This document shows positions 1 through 11,562 of a DNA stretch of 64,000 bases, piece after piece. Origin of the DNA: Anaeramoeba flamelloides (lineage: Eukaryota; Metamonada; Anaeramoebidae). The stretch spans positions 930,001 to 994,000 of the forward strand of contig JANTQA010000075.1 of assembly GCA_027625915.1 (NCBI GenBank), in the 5' to 3' direction. Both the position numbers and the translations under genes were made by a program. Each line of letters opens with the position of its first letter. Within the stretch, counting starts at the first letter, position 1. The notes below the pieces were generated by a model, which saw nothing but the letters and a program-made list of their open reading frames with translations, was not told where the DNA came from and ran no database searches.

Positions 1-690
1 TTTCTTTTTGTTTGGTTGAAAAACCAATCGATCGTCTTAGATCAACAACAATAAAAACTAAAGAGAAATAAAGATTTACTCAGTCAAAACCGGTGTTGAA
101 TAAAAGAGCATCTAAAACAACCAACCCTTCACTTGTTCTTTAAAGAATGTCTTCTTGGGTGAAAATCTTTTCATTATTTTAGGATAGCTGAAAAATGTTG
201 GATAACTTTACAAAAGTTTTCAATATACATCTTAGCCATATTAACTAATTATTTGGATTATTTGTACATTTTTTTTCTTTTTGTTATTCTTCTTATTCTT
301 CTTTTTTTAATATCTATGTATTGAACAGAAAACACAAATAGAGCCCAAGTTTAGGGGTTTTTGTTTGATCGATCACCAAGAAAGAAGGAAAGATTACTCT
401 TTATTCTTTTTGGTTATTTAACCCGTGGAGGCAATAACCCATTATAAAAAAACACACCTATTTTATATTCAAGCACATTTGTTGAAACGGATTATTATTT
501 CTTTTATCTTAAAATTTTACAGGAGGTTTTACTTTTGTTAAAAAAATAAGAGAAAAAGAAAAAAAAATTGTTTCCAACTACAAACCAAACCTATTCTCTT
601 TATAAAATTTTTTTGTTTTTCAAAACTTTCAAACATTTCAAGACAATCCATAACCCTCGGAAAAACTATCTAACATTTTTAAAGGGGAAA
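1..690 (+). repeat. Dispersed repeat R6, copy 1 (cut by window edge)
   Basis: This stretch is clearly homologous to the reverse complement of 43360-44075. Shared blocks include the stretch around 40-75 (agatcaacaacaataa), the block at 118-160 (caaccaacccttca) and the block at 408-425 (tctttttggttatttaac). No open reading frame of useful length is preserved in either copy and no terminal inverted repeat was seen, because the left end lies outside the window. It is somewhat richer in G and C than its surroundings. It may be a non-autonomous mobile element or a non-coding gene family; the sequence does not decide. Confidence 0.7.
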
Positions 691-889
691 TGATTATTAA
701 AGTCTTTTCTATTGCAAAATTCAAGTAATTTTTTGAAGGTGATTGTAATAAATAATTGTACATTGATTCACAATTATTATTTTATTATGATAATATGGAA
801 TACAGATGTTTTATATTTTTTGGTCATAAAGTTTGCCTAATCATGTTTTTTTTTTAATATTATCAGAGATTAATCGTCAATACCCCAAT

Positions 890-1170
890 GATACATATTA
901 TCGTCAAACCCTCTAATTTTTTCAAAAGTATTTTAAAATTAATAAATATATTTCACACGGAGAACTAATTATTTTGACAATTAAAGAATTATTTATTGAT
1001 GTATATGCAAAAAATTTTATTTTTTTTATTTTTCAGTTAGGTTGTTCTACTTTTCAAAATAAACAGAAAATTTAACAACGATTTGATTTATTACAATAGG
1101 TAAAAGAACCGGGCACCTGAATTACACCTTATTTAGGCTATCCAGAATTTAAAAGAATGAAAATAAATCT
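890..1170 (+). repeat. Dispersed repeat R8, copy 1
   Basis: This segment matches 54885-55060 in the same orientation. Both contain the block aaagaattatttatt followed by a pyrimidine-rich stretch, then (c)gttaggtt and an AAATAAAcAGAAAATTT-like block. At the second locus the GTTAGGTTTT part has been amplified in tandem. No coding potential is visible. The rest of 691-2741 is AT-rich homopolymer-laden DNA in which nothing else was recognised. Confidence 0.55.
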
Positions 1171-2741
1171 AGGGTACATAATATTTTAAATATTGTACAC
1201 CAACCCCACCCCACCTCTACCCCCATTTTAGTTTTATAAGACAAACCTAGCATTTTCAAAATAATTAATACTTGGTTTATTTGATATTCTCTATCAAAAA
1301 TTTTTTTTTTTTAACTTTTTACTAAATCAAAAATTTCAAAAAATGATAACAAAAACAATTTTTAATTTTTTTTCAAAGGTATATAAAATGGGTAAATTTG
1401 TAAATAATAATATGTTTAAAAATTTCTCAAAAAAAAAAAAAAAATGATTTATGTTTTTTAATTTTGACTCAAAAATAATATAACACTTTTTTTTTAATTT
1501 TTTTTAATTCAAGATTTTATTTAAAAGATTTTGTAAAATGATGATTTATGTTTATTTTTTTTTTTAATAAACTTTTGAAAATTTTTTCAAAAAAAAAAAA
1601 ATAAATTCAAGTTTTTTTAAAAGGGAATAAAATCCAAGTAAAAAATAAAAGAAAATTTAATAAATGAAATTCTTGTTCACTTTTGACGAAAATACAATAA
1701 AGGTAAAAGATTTATATGAAAAGATTTAAATAAAGATTATATATTTGTGAATAAATTTGTTTAGAAATTTTAAGATATAGTTTATTATTTTCCACAAGAT
1801 ATCACGTTCATGGAAATAATAAAAAACGCTTTTTCTGGTGTATTTACAAGATTTTTTTTAAGCAAATTTTTCTAAAAAAAGTGTTGAAGTTTCACTAAAA
1901 TTTTGGAAAAGCAAAGTAAGTATTTTTTATAATTTTTACTTTTTTTGATTGAATTTGAAATAATTAGAATAATACCCATCAGAGATTATTCAAGATATCA
2001 ATATCAAATAAATCAAATGAAATTTCAATATTTTCTTATAACTCGAAAAACCCAAATTCTGGGTTACACATCAAAAAAAAAAAAAAAAATTCTTATTTTG
2101 ATCTTCAATTAAAGATGTAAATAAAATTTCAATTGTAATCAATATGATTTCACTACAATAATTTTTACCATTCCAATAACATTAAAATAACACTTTTTTC
2201 TGAAGTAACTGTTGATCTTGGAAATAAAAAAAAAAAATTACAGCACGAATAACGTCAAAAAAAATCAAAAAACAAAAATGTGAAAAATGAATATCTATTT
2301 TGAAATTTCTGTAAATAAAATTTTCTCCTCAATATCCAATCAAGCAAGCCCTTTAAACATATGAAATTCACACACTACAACATACCCCATTTGACTTGAA
2401 AAAAGTTACGATCTATTTTTTTTTCTCCTGCAAAGCTCGAACAAAAATAAGAACCACGATCGAAATAATTAAAAACAATTGTCAAAAGATAAAATGATTT
2501 TTAAAAAAAATAATTAATTTTAAAATATTCCAATTATTTTAATAGATAAAAATAAATAAATGAAAAAAATATACTTAGTTTTTAATAAATGAAAAAAAAA
2601 AAAATCAAATAAATGTTTTTAATTTAAATAAATAATAAAAAATAAAATAAAAATATATGTAAGGTTGAATATTTTCAAATTAATTTCCGATATGTGATAA
2701 TAAACACATGGAGTAATCTGGTATAAACGAAATAAGGGAAA

Positions 2742-5700
2742 TTATATATCTATATCTCTCCAAGCTATGTCTTCTGAATCTTCTGAATCTTCTGAATCTT
2801 CTGAATCGTCTGTATTTTCAGAATTTTCTGAATCATCCGAATGATCAGAGTCGTCTGAGTTCTCTGAAGAAAAGGAATCTGAATACATACTATTAATTTG
2901 ATTATTGTGTTTTCTTTTAATTCTTTTTATATGAAATTTTTTTTTGGCTAATTTATGATCTTTTTCATTTTTTTGAGAAGACTCATCAGAATCGCTTTCT
3001 CTGAGCTCTCTTTTAATCTTATCAAAGGCTTTTCTTTTTGGTAAATTTTTTTGTTGATCAAAAATATGCTTATGCAGATTATTAATAATATCTTCCTTAT
3101 TTAAATTGCGATATCCATTATTTAGAGAATCTGACGTTTCCGAATCTGAATTTGGTTGTGTTTCAGACGAATTGCTCTGTGTTGATTTTTCTTTTTCTTC
3201 CTTTATTTGCTCGTCTTGCGCCATTTGGAAAACATTGTGAACGATCTGATCCACCCTATCCGAATCTGGCTCGCTTCTTTCGTTTTCGATATGATCGCCA
3301 AGCTCCATGATAACTCTCGTTTCAGACATTTCAATGTCATCAAAGACCTGGGGTAGCATTTCCTTTGCTGTGGCAAAGGTAAGCACATCTAACAAATTTC
3401 TTCTTTTTGTTATTTTCCATTTTGTTTTTTCCAAATTGTTATTATTATTAATAATATTATTATTATTATGATTATTATTGTTGTATCGGTAATTTGGGTT
3501 CTGTTCTTGTAAATTTTCTTGGTCCTTTTTTTTCCCAATATGCTTGAACAGAACTGTTAAATTCACAGAAGATATCCCGTTAACCGTCAGGGTTTGCAAG
3601 GAGCGTTTGTCGCCATACTTTGACACAATTTGTTCGGTGTTAACATCCACAAGCCGTGTGTTGCCCTCCTTTAGCGCCTTTCTGAGCCCCTTTTCAAGTT
3701 TTTTTTCTTTCTTTTTATGGTGCTGCTTTTGTTCTTTCTCGTGCAGGCGTTGTTCCCAATCAAATTGGATTACAAAGATTTCAACAATGGAGGCTGTGAT
3801 AATATTTATTAATAGCACTGGCGACAAAAACCAGAATGTAACAAAATAGATACGAGACCAATAATTTGTCACAATCACAAAGGCCTCCTCCAAAACATGC
3901 CAATTATTGACGATTGTCAACTCAAACAATACAATCAACGACTTTGCAAAGTCATCAAAGTTATTAGCAAAATAATTATTCGCCTCGTAGCCCGTGCCTA
4001 TCAGCAAATCCCTTTTTTCTGTGATCTTTTGGGAGAAAATTTGGATTCCTAATATTGCGTATACATACATTACCGAGAGCAGCACCGAAAAGTAGGTTAA
4101 GAAAATCGGTGTCAGTTGGATCGCCGAGCTAATGATGATTCGAAAGGGGCGGTATTTCAATAAGGCGCGGAACAGCCTTAACGTCCTAATTAAAAAAAAT
4201 GCACGCCCGACACGAGAATCGAGATCAACGCTTTTCGTCAAAATTGCTCCTATGCCAAGGATCCATACATTAACGAAATCGAATTTGTTCAGGTCGGAGC
4301 TCCAGTAATTCGACCAGCCATGTGAAAAGACTTTTAGCATTGCCTCCACAACAAAGAACATGGCAATGGAAAAATCGACATTGGGAAAATCAACGATCTT
4401 TTCTGTTCTCAAGACGATCCAAACGGGATTAAACAAAATTAGAAAGTCGACAAACCTCTCGAACCATTTCCAAGTAACGAGTGCCTTTGTGACTTTGCCC
4501 AATTTCCTCGTGTATTTATAACGAAACTGCTTTTTAATTGTCTTGTGTATTTTCATTTTGAGGGTTATCGCCAGTTTGAGCCACTGCTTTGATTCGATGC
4601 GATCGTTTTTGTTGGATAGCACATAAAACAGCAATTGGATCTTTTCCTTGGAGTACCTTGGCTTGATTTGCTTGACCAGCTCGATGAAGTCCTTTTCCTT
4701 AATGCCCTCGGTCTCCATGGGGTCGTACATGCGGTACGCAAGCTTTAGCGCGATTCTTCTTCTGTTGATCCTCAATTTGACCCACTTGTGGATGTTGTCC
4801 TTATACGTGTTATATAGCGCGGCGATCACCAGGTTGTACAAAAACCAGAGCGCCAGGATGAAGAAAAATACGAATAAGAGGGAGTTCGCAGAGTTGTCGC
4901 GGTAGACGTCCATCATGACGTCAGGGAAGTTTGCCGTCGTGAGGCATATCAGCATGTTAAACAGGGTTCGCCCAAAGGTCTCAAAATAGGGCGATCCGCT
5001 TTCGCTGTAGAGCACAAACAAGAAGATGCTATACAAGAGCAAAAAAATCGTGATCAAGAGCAAGACGTTTGCCACCAGGGGCAATGTGTTTTTCAGGTTC
5101 TTGATTGCAAATTGGCAATTCTTGGAGTTGTAAAACAAAAAATATGGCCTGAGGAAACGGGAGAAACGAAACCTCTCATAATCGTCATTCGTGGTACTTA
5201 TCACAATGTACACAATTAAATCGATGCACGCAGTAACCACAATGGCCAGCGCAATCGCATGGTACGGTGTCTGGAAATACTTTTTTTTGCCCATCGAGAT
5301 GTAAAAAATATATTGCTGCGCGGCGTTGATGGCCAAGCAAAAAAACTCAACGAAGACAAAAACCCAGATCGGCACGTCAAAGACCGCAGGCGGTTCGAAA
5401 AATGGTAGCAAAAATTGCAGCAAGACACACAAGTTGACCAACTGATCTAAGTGATGGATTTTGTAAAAGGTTAGCCACCTCACACTTCGTGGCTCATTTA
5501 AATGCAATTCTGGATCATCACCTCGAAGTGCATCCAAAATCCAGAGCAGGGCTTGCTTCTTATGGAGTTCGGTAACTCCTACACTTTTGATTTTTTCGAC
5601 AACACCAGAAAAACGCGCTAATCGTTTCGGATTCTTTTTTTTTTTTTCACCATCTTTGTTTTTGTTTTTGTTTTTGTTTTTGTTTTTGTTTTTGTTTTTG

Positions 5701-5818
5701 TTTTTGTTTTTGTTTTTTTGGTTTTTTTTTTGGCTTTCTTTATGTTTATTTCTTCTTCATCATTGCTGATTAAGATTTCTTTTAATATGATATCATTTCC
5801 TGTACTAGAGTCTGTCAT
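2742..5818 (-). CDS. TPC: Two-pore cation channel (TPC family)
   Basis: This gene encodes a two-pore channel, the family of endolysosomal or vacuolar Na+/Ca2+ channels with two six-helix repeats. Residues are counted from the Met at 5537. Repeat I has six hydrophobic helices, and its filter TTANFPDVMM (about 199-208) matches animal TPCs closely. A cytosolic linker (about 260-330) looks like the degenerate EF-hand domain of the family. Repeat II has an arginine-spaced S4 (RVGRAFF..RTLRLFRALL) and filter VNNWHV (about 540). The C-terminal 300 residues are family-atypical: a basic coiled-coil-like stretch, an Asn run and an acidic Ser/Asp/Glu tail. The true start is probably Met 5818: a KT-repeat N-terminus runs in another frame up to an A13 run (5635-5647, T on plus), and one more A joins it to the family-like stretch NPKRLARFSGVVEKIK upstream of 5537. 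An intron is the less likely alternative. Identity is secure; the N-terminus is inferred. Confidence 0.93.
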
Positions 5819-7724
5819 TGTTTATGTATTTCGATCTTGGCTTTTTTTTTTTTTTTTTCTTTGAATGACAAATCGTTTGTGAGGTGTTTTTTAATATTTT
5901 TGCTTTGGAAGAAAAAAGCTTTTCGAGAAAGGATAATTTGTGAAAAATAAAAAATAATTTTTTTATTTATTTATACCCTCTTTAAATGTTCTGAACCTTG
6001 TAGACATTACTTGAATTTTGAATAATTTATTCTTGAAGAACAAGTTAAATTTGTATTTTAAAAATTTAATTTTTGTATCAATTGAGGCCTTTTGACACAT
6101 GGTTTAGGCTTTTTCTCTACTTTTATTGAATAACTTTCGTTCTACAAGATCTTAGACTTTATTAAATAATATTTTTACTTTGCACAATATCTTTTTTTTT
6201 TTCTTCCAGCAGAAATGTTTATTGGTTACTTTAATCAATTTTAGTTTCCTTACAGAGATCGCTTGTTTTGTTTTTCAGTTTTGGATCATTGTGTTTGTAA
6301 ATAAAGAGTCCAAATTATAGATCCTTTATTCTATCAATTTCTTTTGATTAAGCAAAAAGATCAGAACATAGAAACTTATTTTTTTTTGTTAAGGGACTAG
6401 TGGATCTAATTTATTTTTTTTCCTAATGATATAAGGAACTCATTTGCAAACAGAATTCAACTAAATGTTATATTTAAAGTCCTTTATCAACTTTGGAAAT
6501 AAACATTAGCATTTTTACAAAAGTTCTTTTATCTCCATTAAATTTTCAATTAAAAGGATTCAGATCTTTTTTTGTTGGGATTTTTAGATCAGAAAAAGAA
6601 AACTTTACAAAAAGTTACTATTTTGAGGAAATTTCACTTTTAATAATCTTGAATAGTTATACTCAAATAAATAACACTTCAACTTGGATCTTGGTTTAAA
6701 AATACTCGAAAAATAAAAGTAAATATTAAAATTTTGAAAATCAGAAATAATTGATCCTTCGTTATTTCCATAAATTTTTTAATTTCTCTAAATTTATTGA
6801 ATGAATATATATATGTCCCTACAAACTAAAAAACATTAAAAATGGAAAATTGATCAAATACCAACCATTGAAATAATTAAAAAAACTAAATGAAAAAATA
6901 AAAATAAATAAAGTTTCAATTTAATTTTTTCATGAATACATTTTTTGCCAAAATCTGTTGAATTTAAAGTTGAAATTATGTATATTTATGTATATATTAT
7001 CTTGTTTTAACTCATTTACTAAAACAAATTCTAAATTATGGGAATTTTCTTTTAACAAAAGGCACGTTTTTGGTCTTCAAATGATTTTTTTAGTTCTAAA
7101 ATGGTAAAATTAAAAAAAAGTTAAACCTAAAAAAATAAACTCTCTGGAAAAATATTCATGTTAAATATTTTAACTTATTCTTTGATTTCAAAATTTTCTC
7201 AACCCTAATTTTTCAAAAAAAATAAAAAAGTGTACAGTAATTTCAAAAAATATTTTCGATATTCAAAAGTTGAGAGTGTTTTTATTTGAAAAAAAATTTA
7301 TCCTAGTGGTTAATTGAATTGATTTATAAGCTATATTTCGAAAAATAATAATCATAAAAAAATAGTGTTTAATTTTTTAAGGACATATATTGAATTATCA
7401 GGGGAATAAATAAAGAATTATTATTATTTAATTAAAAAATTTTAACATATTTCGATTAATAATTTTTGTATTATAATTATTAATTTGAAACCAGATTATT
7501 TTTTTGAAAATATTTGAAAATGTTATGAAAGAATATTAATAAAACATATCTAGATTTTTAGTATTTGAATTAGGGTAAACTTATTAAAATTATTATGAAT
7601 TTTTTCTTGTTTATTTTCTAAAAATAATCAAATTGATAGGCTTTTCTTTAGGTTTTAAGTTGATTTTTTTCTGGTTTTCACATGGTATGGTGGTATTTTC
7701 ATCTAAATGATTTGTTTTTCTTGC
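5819..7724. other. Non-coding AT-rich spacer upstream of the channel gene
   Basis: This holds the presumed promoter of the minus-strand channel gene. Only short chance reading frames occur, for example 6493-6699, with no family resemblance. No RNA gene or repeat was recognised. Confidence 0.6.
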
Positions 7725-8251
7725 ATATATATCATAAAGTTTCAAATTTGGTCAAATTTCAAAACTGGTAAAACTGAATTTTTTCCTATTTTTGAATTTT
7801 TTTTTGATTATTTTCTTCTGTATAAAAGTTTTGAATTTTTTTTAATGATTACTGGGTGTGGATATCAAAAAGAGTATATTTTGATTGGTAGTTATTTTAT
7901 TACTTAAAATATAGAAAATTCAAAATTTTGAACCCATCAATACTAAATATTATTAATATTTTGTTCGAAAACTAAATTTTAATCACTAAAGTTAAATAGT
8001 GAAATGTTACCCCTGAAAACAAGTGATGTAAGTCTAAATCATATCGCTATTATTTTTTTTTTAAATCCTTGTCAAAATTCTCTAACCTGCCATTAAAACC
8101 AACCAAGCCTACCCTAAAACCTTATAACCAACCCTAACATACATTAACCTTCCCAAAAAGTGGTTTTTAATAGATTTAACCAATTTCAATAGAATTGACA
8201 AATTTGAAAAAAATGAGAATTTGAACAATTTTGAAAAGTAATAATTACCCC
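7725..8251 (-). mobile_element. TIR element R1, copy A (non-autonomous)
   Basis: The segment is the reverse complement of the element at 56804-57327, aligned over its whole length of about 525 bp. The ends carry an imperfect inverted repeat containing TTTCAAATTTGGTCAAATTT. No transposase is present. The TTAA flanks seen at the other copy are not preserved here, so this copy appears older. A short reading frame inside it (7707-7907) has no counterpart in the other copy and is not a gene. Confidence 0.75.
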
Positions 8252-10553
8252 ATATTTTCTCATATTTTTTTGTTAAACAAAAATTGAAATTTTATTTAAT
8301 CCTGTTCTTTAAATATGTAAATTTTCTTTTTTTTCAAATCAATAATAATTATTGAATTTTTTTTGATATTAAAGGGGTTTGTAAAGCTATGTTATTCTTA
8401 AATTTTGGTAGTCTTATTTTGAAAGGGTTTTTTTATAATATTATTTTTTTATATTACAGGTCATTCTTGCTTTTATATTCTTTGATATAATAGTAATATC
8501 ATGCTGATTATTATACCAATTATATGTTTTGTAATTAAAATTAATGTTCGTATAAAATTTTGAGAATTTTTACTTAAAAAAGCATTTTATTTTTTGATAA
8601 AAGAAAATCTTCATATGATCAAATAAAATAGGGGATAACAAGCCTGTTTGAAACAGTACACATTGTATTATCAACATAGTATTTTAAGATGATTTTTTTT
8701 TTTTATAATTTTATTAAAAATCAATACATCAAAAACAATTCTAAATAACAATTTCCCCATCAAAGGGGGGGGGGGGGAGTTATAATGGATGAACTACATA
8801 TATTTGTAAGTTTGTACGGAAATTAGAAGAAAAAAATTATGTTGGAAATTTTCAAAATTAAAATCAATTTTTCGCATTTTTTCAGATTTTTTTTTTTTGT
8901 TTTTATATTTTTTTTTTTTGGTTTTTCTATTTTTTTTTTGTTACTTAATTCAGTTGAAAAAAAATTTTTTTTTTATAGCAAGATCAATAGTTACTGGGTA
9001 AAAAAGTATTATTCTATTGTTATTGAAACTGTAGAAATGATTATTGAGAAATAATATTGTTTTATATTGAAATTCTATTCAATCTTTGATCTTGATATTT
9101 GTTTAATAAATGTGAAAAATTTTCACTTCATTTTCATTTACTTGTTCAAATAGAAACCATAAACCCAACCTACCTTTCTTGAAAACTCATATAATTAAAA
9201 AGAAAAAGATGGAAAATGAAGTGGAAAAATGTTTCCTATTTATTATTCAAATACGAGTAGAAGTTCAAAATGAACATTGTTGTTTTTCTTGATAGGGTAC
9301 TAAGAATTAGAGTTTTTGATTTTTTAAGAAAATATATTGATTTATTGGATTTATTCCATACATATATCAACAATTATTCTAGGTGTATTATTCTAGTTGT
9401 ATATTATTTATTCTTCAAAGGTCAATTATAAAAAATAATTGATATTTAGAAAAAATGTAGGATCCCTTAGACTGAAACAAAGTTTAGTATGAACTGAAAA
9501 TAATTTGTATTTCAGAAAGCATCCTTCATTTTTCTAAATTTCATCAAGTTTAAAAAAAAATTGAAAATGATGCTGATGATATAAAGGTATTTATTTTATT
9601 ATTTGACTTTAATCTGGGTTTGAATTATAATAAAAAGTCAAAGCAATTCAAACATAAAGTAGCTATGTCTTTGTATTTTTTTTTGATGTTAGAAAAAAAA
9701 AAATAATTATTCATTTTTTCTAAAATTTATTTTGTTTTTTTGTATTTCTAAAAGAAACTCTCTATACCAATGTAAGCAATAAACACATAATCAAACGAAA
9801 ACCCAAGTATTTAAAAGGATATTTTAATTCGGGGGCAATAAACTTTGATTCAATTGCGGCCCGAATTAATCAATAAATAAAATAAACTCTATTTTAACCA
9901 AGTATTTCAGGAATAAAATGACATTTGATCTTTCATTTTATGTATTTTTTTTTAATCTAATAGAACTTTACAAAACCAATATCATATTTTGTAAATGTTT
10001 ATCGACAGTTTCTTTCATCATTTAAAGTATAAACTTACAATAAAAAAAAAACATAACTTGTATTTTGAAAGGTTTGGTATTTCATAGTCTATACCATTTA
10101 GTTTTGTAACAGTAAGAATAAGTTAAATGGAAATGTCAATTGACAACCTAAAAACCAATTTTTTTATAATTTACCTACAGGGCATTTGTTTTACACCTGC
10201 CAATTAAAGTTTCGGAGAAAAAAAAGAAAAAGAACAAAATTGCCTTTTTTCACAAACTTTAAAATTACAAGAAAGTTGAAGATCAATCAACAAAGATGGA
10301 AAATACCTAAACCTTAGAAATCATATTCAATATTCCATCTTAGTTCTTTTAGAATTGAAGACCTGTGCCGATTTTATGATACTTTAAAAAAAATTGGCAA
10401 ATTTTCTGTTTTTATCCTTTTTGAAATGTTCCCTATCACACTTGTAATCACTAAAAAATATTGAATTTTTAACACCATGGTTAGTCAACAAGGAAAGTAC
10501 TTTCTTATAAACATTTCTCAGAAAATCTTTCGCACCTTAGTTTCCAAATAAAA
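8252..10553. other. Non-coding spacer with a G13 run and a weak foldback
   Basis: No gene was seen. A run of 13 G lies at 8765-8777, striking in such AT-rich DNA. An imperfect inverted repeat lies around 9110-9240 (tgaaaaattttcacttcatt against gtggaaaaatgtttc). Part of it resembles 48200-48255 in the Rh gene intron, so it may be another old TIR element. Confidence 0.5.
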
Positions 10554-10740
10554 AGATCAAAATTTTAATTCAGCTTTCCAAAAAATAACACCAGCTCAGA
10601 ATTTTAACAAACCCATGAGAAATCCCCAATTCTCAAAAGGGAATTGAAGAATTAAAAATTGATTCAATTATTTAAAAATTCAAATTTTATATGATTTTTA
10701 AAATCTATTTCTGTTCAGCCAAATGAATATATTGTTCGAT
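10554..10740 (+). repeat. Small TIR element R5b, degraded copy
   Basis: The left arm (aaaattttaattcagctttcc) resembles the arms of the elements at 33316 and 36514, and a weak right arm (gttcagccaaatgaa) lies near 10710. The interior is related but heavily diverged. It is probably an old copy of that roughly 170-190 bp foldback family. Confidence 0.4.
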
Positions 10741-11040
10741 TAATTTTGAAATAATAGTTATATAAAACCCCATCCTCTTTTTAAAAGAAAGAGTTTGGGA
10801 ATAAATTAAAAAAAGGCAAAGAAAATTTTACTAACATTAACGACTACGTTTGCAATTCAAATTTTTTGTTTGGCGTTATTCAAAGAATGTTAGGTTGTTG
10901 GCAAGTCTTACAAATATTTAATCAGTAAGATCTAAGAATGAAAAAATGAAATTTTTTTATGAGAAAAGGTGATAATTTAAATTACCACGTATCTCAAAAT
11001 GACAAAGAAGGTTGGGGAAAATTGACTTTTTGAGAAAATT

Positions 11041-11149
11041 ACTTTTTAGAACAATTTTTAGAACCCTGACATGTTGTTGTGGATGTTAAATGATTTTAGT
11101 CGGGTGACCGAAATATTCTGAGAGGGTTCTAAAAATTGTTCTAAAAAGT
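11041..11149. repeat. Perfect 27-bp inverted repeat (hairpin)
   Basis: The arms at 11041-11067 and 11123-11149 are exact reverse complements over 27 bases, separated by 55 bases. It lies inside the transposon, 200 bp from its left end. It may be a regulatory or subterminal structure of the transposon or a tiny foldback insertion. A second, weaker hairpin (CTCAACCCAATTT and AAATTGGGTTTTGAG) lies at about 11418-11460, just before the transposase frame. Confidence 0.85.
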
Positions 11150-11562
11150 CGAAATTGATAAAACTGAATTATTTTTGGAATAATTGAGCAACTTTTTTGT
11201 TTTTTTATTTCAAAACAAAGTAATATTTGAAGAATGGGAACGAGTAATGGTTAGGTATGGATTAAATCCATTCAAATTCCCATTTCCAAAAATTTGAAAG
11301 ATCATTTTTTATTTTTTGCAAAGTTTTTTTTTTAGATAAAAAAACTGAAACGTTGAAATTTTTTTTTAAAATTTAGATCGTTGAATGCAAAATTCCACAA
11401 AACCTTTCCCCAACGACCTCAACCCAATTTTTTATTGATCAAACAAATTGGGTTTTGAGAGATACTATTCAAATAAAAAAAAAATTTATCAAAAAAAACA
11501 CAAAAAGAATGTTAAGTGCATTTGGCATGGAAAAAATTGTTCCGTAATCAATTCCAGGAAAT

